A stretch of DNA of 19,753 bases from an uncultured Alistipes sp. (GCA_900549685.1 UROX01000030.1:1-19753), one strand, 5' to 3'. Counted from the first letter of the stretch, positions 7,073 to 15,704 are shown. Program-made: numbers and translations. Notes: generated from the letters alone by a model not told the origin.

Positions 7073-9259
7073 TTAGTTGATCGTCATCATTTCCCGGTAT
7101 TTGGGGAGCGGCCAAAGCCGGTCGTCCACGATCAGTTCGAGTTTGTCGATGTCGTGACGGATCTTGTCCAGATAGGGCTGCACCTCTTCGGAATAACCCG
7201 TGGCCCGGTCCACTAGACTCTCCATGTTGTTGTATTTCTTGCGGGCGTCCACCATGTGGTAGGTGTTTTCGCGGATCGACTTGACGTATTTGGCGATCTT
7301 GCAGATCGTCCGGATCTCTTCGGCCGCGAGGTCCTTGTATTCGTCGGGCAGGATGTCTTTGAGGCCCTGTACGTTCTGGATCAGGATATTCTGGTAGCTG
7401 ATGGCCGTCGGCACGATGTGGTTGGCCGCCATGTCGGCCAGTACGCGCGATTCGATCTGTATCTTTTTGGCCAGATTCTCCATATTGATCTCGTAACGGG
7501 CATGGAGTTCCGATTCGTTGAATACGCCGTGTTTTTCGAACAGGGCGACGAATTCCGGGCGGTTGAAAATCTTGAAGGCATCCGGTACGTTACCGATGCT
7601 TTCGATGCCCCGGCGCTGGGCCTCTTCCAGCCATTCGGCGCTGTATCCGTTCCCCTCGAAGCGGATTTTCTTCGAGGCGATGATGTACTTGCGGATCACC
7701 TGCAGAATGGCCTCGTCCTTTTTGACCCCTTTGTCGATGAGTTTGTCCACGTCGATCTTGAACTGCGTGAGCTGTTCGGCCACGGCCGTGTTGATGGCGA
7801 TGAGCGGGGCTGCGCAGTTGTTCGACGAACCCGTGGCGCGGAACTCGAACCGGTTGCCGGTGAAAGCGAACGGCGAGGTCCGGTTGCGGTCGGTATTGTC
7901 GAGCAGGATGTCGGGAATCTTGCCGATGTCGAGCTTGATTTCGGTCTTCTCGTCCGGTGTCATTTTCTTGTCGCTCAGGCGCTCTTCGAGCGAGTCGATG
8001 ATGGCCGACAGCGTCGAGCCGGTGAAAACCGACATGACGGCCGGAGGCGCTTCGTGGGCGCCCAGCCGATGGGAGTTCGACTGCGTGGCGATGGAGGCCA
8101 TGAACAGCACGCCGTGGTTGTGGGCGGCCATGATCGTATTGACGAAGAAGGCGAGGAACTGGATGTTGTTCTTGGGCGTCTTGCCCGGAGCCAGCAGGTT
8201 TACGCCCGTGTTGGTAGCCAGCGACCAGTTGCAGTGTTTGCCCGAACCGTTCACGCCTACGAACGGTTTTTCGTGGAAGAGCACGCGTAGCTTGTGTTTG
8301 AGGGCCGTGCGGCGCATGATGGTCATCAGCAGCGTGTTGTGGTCTACGGCGATGTTGGCTTCCTCGAACATCGGAGCGCATTCGAACTGATTGGGCGCCA
8401 CTTCGTTATGTCGCGTTTTGATCGGAATGCCGAGGCGGTAGGCCGTCTGTTCGAAATCTTTCATGTATTCGAGTACCCGGCTGGGGATGGCTCCGAAATA
8501 GTGGTCGTCGAGCTGCTGGTCTTTGGCGGCGATGTGCCCCATGAGCGTGCGTCCGGTCTGGATCAGGTCGGGACGGGCCAGAAACAGCGCTTCGTCTACG
8601 AGAAAATATTCCTGCTCCCAGCCCAGCGTGACATTGACCTTGGAGACGTCCTTGTCGAAATACTGGCACACCTCGACGGCTGCTTTGTCGATGGCCTGAA
8701 GCGATTTGAGCAAAGGGGTCTTGAAGTCGAGCGCCTCGCCCGTATAGGCGATGAAAATACTCGGGATACAGAGGGTTTTATCGAGAATGAACGCCGGAGA
8801 GGTGGGGTCCCACGCCGAGTAGCCCCGTGCTTCGAACGTGTTGCGCAGGCCGCCGTTGGGGAAGCTCGACGCATCGGGTTCCTGCTGGACGAGCAGTTCG
8901 CCCTTGAACGTTTCGAACGATCCGCCTCCCCACATGGGTTCGAAAAACGCGTCGTGTTTTTCGGCGGTGGAGTCGTTGAGCGGCTGGAACCAGTGCGAGT
9001 AGTGGGTGGCTCCTTTTTCCATCGCCCAGGTTTTCATGCCTTGCGCCACCTGATTGGCGATTTTCCGGTCGATGCGGCGACCCTGGTCGATGGCGGCGCA
9101 AAGACTTTCGTAGGCGTCTTTGGCGATGTATTGCCGCATCTTTTCGCGGTCGAATACGTCCGCACCGAAATATTCGGAGATTTTTTTGTCCGACAGTTTG
9201 GTCTCGATGAGTTCCCTTCTCGTGATTTCGTCGAGGGCTTTGAAGCGTAATGTAGCCAT
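7073..9259 (-). CDS. glnN: Glutamine synthetase type III
   Basis: A 728-residue cytoplasmic enzyme making glutamine from glutamate, ammonia and ATP, the usual size for GS-III, the large dodecameric form typical of Bacteroidetes. Signature segments: GWEQEYFLVD (213-222), KTRHNEVAPNQFE (281-293), NGSGKHCNWS (337-346), PPAVMSVFTGSTL (405-417), and the ATP/glutamate-site stretch RTSPFAFTGNRFEFR followed by ATGSSNN. I chose ATG 9257-9259 (MATLRFKALDEI) over the in-frame ATG at 9299-9301, because the extra 14 residues overlap the predicted promoter and do not look like GS-III. The gene is monocistronic, convergent with addB and bounded by a bidirectional terminator. An inverted repeat at the likely transcription start suggests regulation, plausibly by nitrogen status, but the sequence does not show by which factor. 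Confidence 0.95.
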   Translation of the reverse strand: MATLRFKALDEITRRELIETKLSDKKISEYFGADVFDREKMRQYIAKDAYESLCAAIDQGRRIDRKIANQVAQGMKTWAMEKGATHYSHWFQPLNDSTAEKHDAFFEPMWGGGSFETFKGELLVQQEPDASSFPNGGLRNTFEARGYSAWDPTSPAFILDKTLCIPSIFIAYTGEALDFKTPLLKSLQAIDKAAVEVCQYFDKDVSKVNVTLGWEQEYFLVDEALFLARPDLIQTGRTLMGHIAAKDQQLDDHYFGAIPSRVLEYMKDFEQTAYRLGIPIKTRHNEVAPNQFECAPMFEEANIAVDHNTLLMTIMRRTALKHKLRVLFHEKPFVGVNGSGKHCNWSLATNTGVNLLAPGKTPKNNIQFLAFFVNTIMAAHNHGVLFMASIATQSNSHRLGAHEAPPAVMSVFTGSTLSAIIDSLEERLSDKKMTPDEKTEIKLDIGKIPDILLDNTDRNRTSPFAFTGNRFEFRATGSSNNCAAPLIAINTAVAEQLTQFKIDVDKLIDKGVKKDEAILQVIRKYIIASKKIRFEGNGYSAEWLEEAQRRGIESIGNVPDAFKIFNRPEFVALFEKHGVFNESELHARYEINMENLAKKIQIESRVLADMAANHIVPTAISYQNILIQNVQGLKDILPDEYKDLAAEEIRTICKIAKYVKSIRENTYHMVDARKKYNNMESLVDRATGYSEEVQPYLDKIRHDIDKLELIVDDRLWPLPKYREMMTIN

Positions 9260-9263
9260 ATTC

Positions 9264-9298
9264 CCTGTTTGGTTTTTGTAAAACAGGCTACAAAAATA
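9264..9298 (-). promoter_or_regulatory. Predicted glnN promoter -7 element with overlapping inverted repeat
   Basis: On the minus strand TATTTTTG (9291-9298) matches the Bacteroidetes TAnnTTTG -7 box, 31 bp upstream of the glnN start. I see no good -33 element at 19-21 bp. Immediately downstream, covering the expected transcription start (about 9284), is CCTGTTT (9264-9270) / AAACAGG (9281-9287), a 7-bp inverted repeat with 10-bp spacer. It could be an operator or a leader hairpin. Confidence 0.45.
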
Positions 9299-9377
9299 CA
9301 TATATTTTTCGACAGTATGGCTTTTTGTGTGAGGGGTGGAATGTATTTTCGTGTTTTTTGAGGCCGTACCCTCCCTT

Positions 9378-10349
9378 TTAATCGAACGATTGCATGCCGG
9401 TCTGGGCTATTTTGATTATTTTCCGGTAGTCTTTGTAGTCGAGTTCCATGAAAAAATAGTGGATCGGATCCACCCGCATGCCGTTGTGCCGGATTTCGTA
9501 GTGCAAATGGGGAGCCAGCGACAGCCCCGTGTTGCCCGACTGGGCGATGATGTCGCCCCGTTTGACCCGGTCTCCTTTCTTTACGTAGATTTTGTTCAGG
9601 TGACTGTATACGGTTTCGTAGCCGTTTCCGTGCTCGATGACCAGCGTGTTGCCCGACGAGGTGCGCTGGGTGACGACGCTTTTGACCCGTCCGTCGGCCG
9701 TGGCGAACACGCGCGAGCCTTCGCCGACCGTGTAGTCCACGCCCTGATGGGCCGTCAGCGTCTTATAGAAGGGATGGATCCGCATGCCGTAGGAAGCGGT
9801 CAGCAGCGTGAGATCCTTGTTGATGACGGGCTGGATCGAGGGGATATTGTCGATCCGGTTTTTGAGCGAATCGGCAGTCTGTTCGAGCGAGGCCAGCGTG
9901 TAGAGCTGGTCGCTGCTCCGTTTTTCGAGGGCACGCAGTTTGGCGAAAAACTCTTCGCCCAGCTCCTTGTTGGACTTGGCCAGCAGGTTTTCGTGCGCTT
10001 CCCATTTCTTTTTTTCGAATTCTGTGTCGAGGCTGTACGGGTCCGACTCGAAAAGCGTCCGGAACACGGCTTTGTCGCGGTCGATGACATTGTACAGCAC
10101 CTTTTCGATCATTGCATAGCGTTCGCTCAACGAATCGTACTCCTGACGCAGCTTGCGTGTCGAGTGTTTCATGCGGTATTCGAGCGGGGTGTCGAAAAAG
10201 AACGAGAAACCGATGTAGTACAATACGGCCATGCCTATCCATGCCAGCGCATGGATCACTCCGCGCAAAAATTTCTTTTTGAATTTTTCGCGCTGGCCGT
10301 GCCTGCGGGGCACGAGATCCTTGTATTCGGTCGGTCGTTTATTCTCCAT
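9378..10349 (-). CDS. Membrane-anchored M23 family metallopeptidase (second of tandem pair)
   Basis: A 323-residue peptidoglycan peptidase of the LytM/MepM type. A basic N-terminus is followed by one transmembrane segment (about 30-52), then a coiled-coil-like charged region (about 60-165) and a C-terminal M23 domain (about 185-300). Zinc ligands are His201 and Asp205 (HQGVD) and His283. His281 of HLH and His250 (YSHL) fit the catalytic histidines, so it should be active against peptide cross-links in the periplasm. The start codon overlaps the end of the preceding M23 gene by 11 nt, so translation is probably coupled and expression depends on the promoter upstream of that gene. The two proteins share architecture and length but differ clearly in sequence, implying an old duplication. 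An activator role for another amidase is excluded only if the catalytic residues are used. Confidence 0.88.
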   Translation of the reverse strand: MENKRPTEYKDLVPRRHGQREKFKKKFLRGVIHALAWIGMAVLYYIGFSFFFDTPLEYRMKHSTRKLRQEYDSLSERYAMIEKVLYNVIDRDKAVFRTLFESDPYSLDTEFEKKKWEAHENLLAKSNKELGEEFFAKLRALEKRSSDQLYTLASLEQTADSLKNRIDNIPSIQPVINKDLTLLTASYGMRIHPFYKTLTAHQGVDYTVGEGSRVFATADGRVKSVVTQRTSSGNTLVIEHGNGYETVYSHLNKIYVKKGDRVKRGDIIAQSGNTGLSLAPHLHYEIRHNGMRVDPIHYFFMELDYKDYRKIIKIAQTGMQSFD

Positions 10350-11310
10350 CTTCGTATGTGGTGGCTTGTGCCGATTCGATGATTTTTTCGAACTCTTCGG
10401 CCGTCATGTCGCGGCTGAAGTAGTTGATCGGATCGACGGTGTGTCCGCGGTAGATCACTTCGTAGTGCAGGTGGGGGCCTTTGGACAGTCCCGTATTGCC
10501 TACCTCGCCGATGAGTTCGCCCCGCCGGACTTTCTGTCCCGGCTCGACCAGCACTTTGCTCAGGTGGGCGTAACGCGTCTTGTAGCCGAAACCGTGTTCG
10601 ATGACAATTTGCTTGCCGTATCCGCTGCTGCCCATGTTGTCGAATGCGATCCGTCCGTTGCCCGTAGCGTAGACCGGATCGCCGATCCGTCCTCCGAGGT
10701 CGATCCCTTTATGGTTTCTGACGCGACCCAGAATCGGGTGCAGTCTCGATCCGTAGGCTCCGATCCGTCCCCGAAGGTTGCGTTTGTTGATGGGCCAGAT
10801 GGCCGGAATCGCCTCGGCCATCTCCTCTTTGTCTTTCGAAAGCACCTCCAGTTGGTCGAGCGACTTGGATTCGAGGTACAACAGCCGCGACATGGCATCC
10901 AGATTTTTCCACGTGCCGGTCATCAGCGGAGCGTACATGTCGTCTTCCATGCGGGCGTATTTCGTGTCCGGATAGTCGGTGTAGATACCGCGAAGATTCA
11001 GCGAGTCGGAAGCGAACAGCGAACGGTAGACCCGGTTGTCGCGGTGGCGCAGCTCTTCGAGTTTGGCCGTCGCCGCGTCGATCTTGTCGTTGAGGATGTC
11101 GTATTTGAGCAGCAACTCGTTGTTGCGTTCGCCGATGCGGTACATCTTGGGCGTGTAGAAAAAGAACGAAAACAGCAGATTGACGACCGAGGCCAGAATG
11201 AATCCGACCAGAATCTTACGCAGGATACGGTAGAAGCGGATGCGAAACGGGATGGCGATCGCTTCGTAGGTGAAAGTCTGCGGATTGAATTTGTATCGTT
11301 TTTTTGCCAT
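10339..11310 (-). CDS. Membrane-anchored M23 family metallopeptidase (first of tandem pair)
   Basis: A 323-residue LytM/MepM-type cell-wall endopeptidase. The cytoplasmic N-terminus has about 30 residues, one transmembrane segment covers about 32-52 (ILVGFILASVVNLLFSFFF), a coiled-coil region covers about 57-165, and the M23 domain about 185-300. Zinc ligands are His200 and Asp204 (HKGID) and His282. His280 (HLH) and His249 (YAHL) are the expected catalytic histidines. It is the promoter-proximal gene of the pair, and its stop codon lies inside the start region of the next M23 gene. The ATG at 11308-11310 is 30 nt from a Bacteroidetes promoter box. Such proteins usually cut peptidoglycan cross-links for growth or division; the substrate is not readable from sequence. 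Confidence 0.88.
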   Translation of the reverse strand: MAKKRYKFNPQTFTYEAIAIPFRIRFYRILRKILVGFILASVVNLLFSFFFYTPKMYRIGERNNELLLKYDILNDKIDAATAKLEELRHRDNRVYRSLFASDSLNLRGIYTDYPDTKYARMEDDMYAPLMTGTWKNLDAMSRLLYLESKSLDQLEVLSKDKEEMAEAIPAIWPINKRNLRGRIGAYGSRLHPILGRVRNHKGIDLGGRIGDPVYATGNGRIAFDNMGSSGYGKQIVIEHGFGYKTRYAHLSKVLVEPGQKVRRGELIGEVGNTGLSKGPHLHYEVIYRGHTVDPINYFSRDMTAEEFEKIIESAQATTYEDGE

Positions 11311-11339
11311 TCGTAATATTTTCCGTTGCCGGAAGACAA

Positions 11340-11370
11340 CAAAATTAGACGAATTTGCTTAATTTTGCAA
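11340..11370 (-). promoter_or_regulatory. Promoter of the M23 peptidase pair
   Basis: On the minus strand TTG (11368-11370), a 20-bp spacer (11348-11367) and TAATTTTG (11340-11347) match the Bacteroidetes TTTG / TAnnTTTG promoter. Transcription would start near 11334, leaving a leader of about 24 nt before the ATG at 11310. The -33 element overlaps the divergent alaS promoter. Confidence 0.6.
11360..11367 (+). promoter_or_regulatory. Predicted -7 element of the alaS promoter
   Basis: TAATTTTG (11360-11367) is an exact TAnnTTTG match. It is the mirror image of the M23 promoter -7 box at 11340-11347, with 12 bp between them. No TTTG is visible 19-21 bp upstream, so the -33 contact is weak or absent. 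Transcription would start near 11374, 45 nt before the alaS ATG. A purine-rich AAGGAG (around 11387) lies in the leader but is too far from the ATG to act as a normal ribosome-binding site. Confidence 0.45.
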
Positions 11371-11418
11371 CTTCTATGGATTAACGAAGGAGTGTACTCC
11401 GATATTATATTCTACGAT

Positions 11419-14040
11419 ATGGATTCTAATCAAATCAGGCAAACGTTTCTCGATTTTTTCCGCAGCAAGGGCCACGTGATCGTGCCTTCGGCTCCGATGG
11501 TCGTCAAGGGCGATCCCACGCTGATGTTCACCAACGCCGGTATGAACCAGTTCAAGGACCTCTTTCTGGGCAACTCGCCCGTTAAGGACCGCCGGGTGGC
11601 CGACTCTCAGAAGTGTCTGCGGGTTTCGGGCAAGCACAACGATCTGGAAGAGGTCGGACTCGACACCTATCACCATACGATGTTCGAAATGCTGGGCAAC
11701 TGGTCTTTCGGCGACTATTTCAAGAAGGAGGCTATCGCATGGGCGTGGGAACTCCTGACCGAGGTCTATAAATTGCCCAAAGAACGCATGTACGCTACGA
11801 TTTTCGAAGGTAGCCCGGAAGAGAACATCGAGCGCGACAACGAGGCCTACGAATATTGGAAAGAGTATCTGCCCGAGGATCATATCATTCTGGGTAACCG
11901 CCACGACAATTTCTGGGAAATGGGCGATACGGGTCCCTGCGGTCCTTGCAGCGAAATCCATTTCGACCTGCGCAGCGACGAGGAACGCGCCGCTCTGGAC
12001 GGCCGCGAGCTGGTCAATCAGGGGCACCATCTGGTCATCGAGATATGGAACCTCGTCTTCATGCAGTTCAACCGCAAGGCCAACGGACAACTCGAGCCGC
12101 TGCCGGCCCGTCATGTCGATACGGGTATGGGTTTCGAGCGTCTGTGCATGGTGCTTCAGGGTAAACAGAGCAACTACGATACGGACGTTTTCCAGCCTAC
12201 GATCCAGCAGCTGGCCCGCATGTCGGGCAAGACCTACGGGGCCGACCGTAAGGACGACGTGGCCATGCGCGTGATCGCCGACCATCTGCGTGCCATCGCG
12301 TTCTCGATTGCCGACGGTCAGTTGCCTTCCAACGTCAAGGCGGGTTATGTGATCCGTCGCATCCTGCGCCGTGCGGTGCGCTACGGCTATACCTATCTGG
12401 GATTCGGCGAACCGTTCATCTGCCGTCTGGTCGATGGACTGGTCGAACAGATGGGCGGACAATTCCCCGAACTGGTCGCCCAGCGCGAACTCGTCAAGAA
12501 GGTGATCGCCGAGGAAGAAACCGCTTTCCTCAAGACCCTCGCCACAGGCATCAATCTGCTCGACAGCGTAATTCGCAAGGCCCGGGAGGAAGGAAGCGAT
12601 ACCATCGGCGGCGAGCAGGCTTTCCTGCTGTACGACACCTACGGCTTCCCGATCGACCTGACCGAACTGATCGCCCAGGAAAACGGCATGAAGGTCGATA
12701 CCGACGCGTTCGCCGTCGAACTCGGTAAACAGAAGGAGCGTTCGCGCAATGCGGCGGCCGTCGATACCGACGACTGGGTGGAGCTTTTCCCGGTCGCCGA
12801 GAGTCGTTTCGTCGGCTACGATACGCTCGAGAGCGAAGTGCGCATTTCCCGTTACCGTCGGGTCAAAGCCAAGAACAAGACCTATTATCAGCTGGTGTTC
12901 GACCATACGCCGTTCTATGGCAATTCGGGCGGGCAGACCGGCGACAAAGGATATATCGACAACGGCAGCGAACGCATCGCCGTGACCGATACGCAGAAAG
13001 AGAACAACCTGATCGTCCATATCGTGAACGAGCTGCCCGAAGAGATGGAATCGACCTTCCGTGCCGTGGTGGACGAACGTCTGAGAGCCTCTTCGGCCGC
13101 CAACCATACGGCGACGCACCTGCTGCACAAAGCGTTGCGCAGCGTGCTGGGCGAACATGTCGAACAGAAGGGGTCGCTCGTGTGTCCCGAATATCTGCGT
13201 TTCGACTTCTCGCATTTCCAGAAAGTGACCGACGAACAGATCCGCGAAGTGGAACGACGGGTCAATGAGGATATCCGTCGCGACGATCCGCTCGAGGAAC
13301 AGCGCGAATGCCCCATCGAAGAGGCTCGGGAGCTTGGTGCCATGATGCTTTTCGGCGAGAAATACGGAGATCGGGTGCGGGTGGTCAAATACGGCGATTC
13401 GGTGGAACTGTGCGGCGGAACGCACGTGGCCCGTACCGGACGCATCGGATTTTTCAAGATTCTGTCCGAGAGCGCGACCTCGGCCGGCGTGCGCCGTATC
13501 GAGGCTGTGACGGGCGAACATGCCATGCAGTATGTCTACGGACTGGAGGACATGTTCCGGACGATTCAGCAGTATGTCAATAATCCTTCCGTCACGCAGG
13601 CCATCAAGAAAATCGTCGAGGAAAACGCCGATCTGAACAAACAGATCGAAGAACACCGCAAGGAACGTGTCCGCTCGCTCATCGACTCGATCGAGCCGAC
13701 GCTCGAAGAACAGGACGGCATCGTGCTGGTGGCCCGTCAGTTGAACTTCCTGCCCGAAGTCATCAAGGATATCGCTTTCGGACTCAAACCGAAGTTCGAC
13801 AATCTGGTTTGCGTCGTAGGTTCCGTCGTCGGAGGCAAGGCGACGCTCACGGTCATGCTGGGCGAAAAGATCGTCGAGAAGGGCGTGAACGCCTCGAAGG
13901 TGATTCGCGAGGCGGCCCGCGAGATCAACGGCGGAGGAGGAGGACAGACGTTCTTCGCCACGGCCGGCGGCAAGAATCCGGAAGGGATCGAGAAGGCGAT
14001 TTTCAAAGCTGTCGAACTGATTAAAGCACAATTAAAATAA
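11419..14040 (+). CDS. alaS: Alanine--tRNA ligase
   Basis: An 873-residue class II aminoacyl-tRNA synthetase charging tRNA-Ala, full length for bacteria. The N-terminal catalytic core has motif 1 around MFTNAGMNQFKD and motif 2 around FEMLGNWSFGDYF. The editing domain that removes mischarged Ser/Gly has the zinc set His563 and His567 (HTATH) with Cys665 and His669 (CGGTH). The C-terminal oligomerisation/C-Ala domain ends in a glycine-rich GGGGGQTFFATAGG region. I use ATG 11419 (MDSNQIRQTFLDFF), where family homology starts, instead of the in-frame ATG at 11326, which would lie upstream of the predicted promoter. It is followed by gpmI on the same strand with a hairpin between them, and is divergent from the M23 pair. 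Confidence 0.97.
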   Translation: MDSNQIRQTFLDFFRSKGHVIVPSAPMVVKGDPTLMFTNAGMNQFKDLFLGNSPVKDRRVADSQKCLRVSGKHNDLEEVGLDTYHHTMFEMLGNWSFGDYFKKEAIAWAWELLTEVYKLPKERMYATIFEGSPEENIERDNEAYEYWKEYLPEDHIILGNRHDNFWEMGDTGPCGPCSEIHFDLRSDEERAALDGRELVNQGHHLVIEIWNLVFMQFNRKANGQLEPLPARHVDTGMGFERLCMVLQGKQSNYDTDVFQPTIQQLARMSGKTYGADRKDDVAMRVIADHLRAIAFSIADGQLPSNVKAGYVIRRILRRAVRYGYTYLGFGEPFICRLVDGLVEQMGGQFPELVAQRELVKKVIAEEETAFLKTLATGINLLDSVIRKAREEGSDTIGGEQAFLLYDTYGFPIDLTELIAQENGMKVDTDAFAVELGKQKERSRNAAAVDTDDWVELFPVAESRFVGYDTLESEVRISRYRRVKAKNKTYYQLVFDHTPFYGNSGGQTGDKGYIDNGSERIAVTDTQKENNLIVHIVNELPEEMESTFRAVVDERLRASSAANHTATHLLHKALRSVLGEHVEQKGSLVCPEYLRFDFSHFQKVTDEQIREVERRVNEDIRRDDPLEEQRECPIEEARELGAMMLFGEKYGDRVRVVKYGDSVELCGGTHVARTGRIGFFKILSESATSAGVRRIEAVTGEHAMQYVYGLEDMFRTIQQYVNNPSVTQAIKKIVEENADLNKQIEEHRKERVRSLIDSIEPTLEEQDGIVLVARQLNFLPEVIKDIAFGLKPKFDNLVCVVGSVVGGKATLTVMLGEKIVEKGVNASKVIREAAREINGGGGGQTFFATAGGKNPEGIEKAIFKAVELIKAQLK

Positions 14041-14057
14041 ATAAGGTAAACAGGACC

Positions 14058-14088
14058 GGTGTGCGAGCGTCGCACACCACCGCTTTTT
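14058..14088 (+). terminator. Terminator or attenuator hairpin between alaS and gpmI
   Basis: A perfect 9-bp stem GGTGTGCGA (14058-14066) / TCGCACACC (14070-14078) with a GCG loop is followed after 5 nt by TTTTT (14084-14088). The offset T-run makes it a weaker terminator than those at 3819 and 15653, so it may only reduce readthrough into gpmI, which starts 15 bp later with no obvious promoter of its own. Confidence 0.5.
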
Positions 14089-14102
14089 AAACCGAAAAAG
14101 CT

Positions 14103-15626
14103 ATGGCGAACAAAGTATTACTGATGATTCTGGACGGATGGGGCAAGGGCGATCACGGTCACGACGACGTGGTGTATTCGGCTCATCCCGAGTATATCGA
14201 CTCTCTGGAAGCGAAATATCCGTCGGCGCAGTTGCGCACCGACGGCGAGAATGTCGGTCTGCCCGACGGTCAGATGGGCAATTCCGAGGTGGGACACCTC
14301 AATATAGGGGCCGGCCGCGTTGTCTATCAGGACCTCGTGAAGATCAATCGGGCCTGTCGCGACAACTCGATTCTCGAAAACCCCGAAATCAAAAAGGCGT
14401 TCGGATATGCTCGCGACAACGGCCGTCGGGTGCATTTCATGGGACTGGTTTCCGACGGCGGCGTGCACAGCTCGCTGGATCATCTGTTCAAGCTCTGCGA
14501 CATTTCGAAAGCATACGGTCTGGACAAGACGTTCGTACACTGTTTCATGGACGGGCGAGACACCGATCCCCGGAGCGGTAAGGGCTTTATCGAAGCCTTG
14601 CAGAACCATATGAAAAACTCGGCCGGACAGATCGCCTCGATTGTCGGCCGCTATTATGCGATGGACCGCGACAAACGCTGGGAACGCGTGAAGCTGGCCT
14701 ACGACCTGCTCGTGAAGGGCGAAGGCGAGAAAGTCACCGATCCCGTGGCCGCCGTGCAGAAGTCTTATGACGAAGGCGTGACCGACGAGTTCATCAAACC
14801 GATTGTCTGCGTGGATGCTGAGGGTAAGCCGCTGGGCACGATCGGCGAAGGCGACGTGGTGATTTTCTTCAATTTCCGTAACGACCGGGCCAAGGAACTG
14901 ACTGTCGTGCTGACGCAGCAGGACATGCCCGAAGAGGGAATGAAGACGCTGCCGCTCTACTATTGCTGCATGACGCCCTACGACGCCAAGTTCGAGGGAC
15001 TGCACATTCTGTTCGACAAAGAGAACGTCGTCAATACGATCGGCGAATACGTGTCGAAGAACGGTCTGAGCCAGCTCCGTATCGCCGAGACGGAAAAGTA
15101 CGCCCACGTGACGTTCTTTCTCAACGGCGGCCGCGAGGAAACCTTCGCCGGCGAGGAACGTATCCTGATCCCGTCGCCCAAGGTGGCTACCTACGACCTC
15201 CAGCCCGAGATGAGCGCCTACGAAGTGAAGGACGCGCTCGTGGCCGAACTCGGCAAGCGGAAATTCGATTTCATCTGCCTGAACTTCGCCAACGGCGATA
15301 TGGTGGGTCATACCGGTGTTTACGATGCGATTGTCAAGGCGGTCGGGGCCGTTGATGCCTGCGTGCACGATGTGGTCGAGGCGGCCAAAGCCAACGGATA
15401 CGAAGTCGTTATCATCGCCGACCACGGCAACGCCGACCATGCCGAAAACGAGGACGGTACGCCCAATACGGCCCACTCGCTCAATCCCGTGCCGGTGATC
15501 GTCGTATCGGACCGTGTCAAGAGTGTCCGCAACGGCGTGCTGGCCGACGTAGCGCCTACCGTGCTCAAACTCATGGGACTGTCTCAGCCCGAGGAGATGA
15601 CCGGCGAAGCGCTGATCGAACTGTAA
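14103..15626 (+). CDS. gpmI: 2,3-bisphosphoglycerate-independent phosphoglycerate mutase
   Basis: A 507-residue Mn-dependent cytoplasmic enzyme interconverting 3- and 2-phosphoglycerate in glycolysis and gluconeogenesis; the length is normal (about 510). Visible motifs are MILDGWG (metal ligand Asp11), LPDGQMGNSEVGH with the catalytic Ser61, DGRDTDP, RYYAMDRDKRW, NFRNDRAKEL, GDMVGHTG and ADHGNADHAENEDG. The alkaline-phosphatase-like phosphatase half and the inserted phosphotransferase half are both complete. The start ATG is preceded by an A-rich stretch (CCGAAAAAGCT) and not by a Shine-Dalgarno sequence, as is common in Bacteroidetes. It lies 62 bp after alaS and is closed by a strong terminator. 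Confidence 0.97.
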   Translation: MANKVLLMILDGWGKGDHGHDDVVYSAHPEYIDSLEAKYPSAQLRTDGENVGLPDGQMGNSEVGHLNIGAGRVVYQDLVKINRACRDNSILENPEIKKAFGYARDNGRRVHFMGLVSDGGVHSSLDHLFKLCDISKAYGLDKTFVHCFMDGRDTDPRSGKGFIEALQNHMKNSAGQIASIVGRYYAMDRDKRWERVKLAYDLLVKGEGEKVTDPVAAVQKSYDEGVTDEFIKPIVCVDAEGKPLGTIGEGDVVIFFNFRNDRAKELTVVLTQQDMPEEGMKTLPLYYCCMTPYDAKFEGLHILFDKENVVNTIGEYVSKNGLSQLRIAETEKYAHVTFFLNGGREETFAGEERILIPSPKVATYDLQPEMSAYEVKDALVAELGKRKFDFICLNFANGDMVGHTGVYDAIVKAVGAVDACVHDVVEAAKANGYEVVIIADHGNADHAENEDGTPNTAHSLNPVPVIVVSDRVKSVRNGVLADVAPTVLKLMGLSQPEEMTGEALIEL

Positions 15627-15652
15627 GAACGGATCGAAAAACGATAGAAATG

Positions 15653-15688
15653 AGAACGGGAGGCTCCGGAGGGGCCTCCCGTTCTTTT
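15653..15688 (+). terminator. Rho-independent terminator after gpmI
   Basis: A perfect 12-bp stem AGAACGGGAGGC (15653-15664) / GCCTCCCGTTCT (15674-15685) with a 9-nt loop ends in TTTT (15685-15688). It lies 27 bp after the gpmI stop and faces the convergent tcdA-tatD operon. Confidence 0.9.
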
Positions 15689-15704
15689 GGGGCGCTGCCG
15701 CAAA

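Noticed and set aside
11387..11400. AAGGAG and the GGAGT/ACTCC repeat as an alaS ribosome-binding site or hairpin
   Set aside because: The purine run is about 27 nt from the ATG and the repeat would need a 2-nt loop, so neither works in the usual way.
11374..14031. An 885-codon open frame antisense to alaS
   Set aside because: The alaS protein shows complete family motifs throughout; the antisense frame has none and is a codon-bias shadow.
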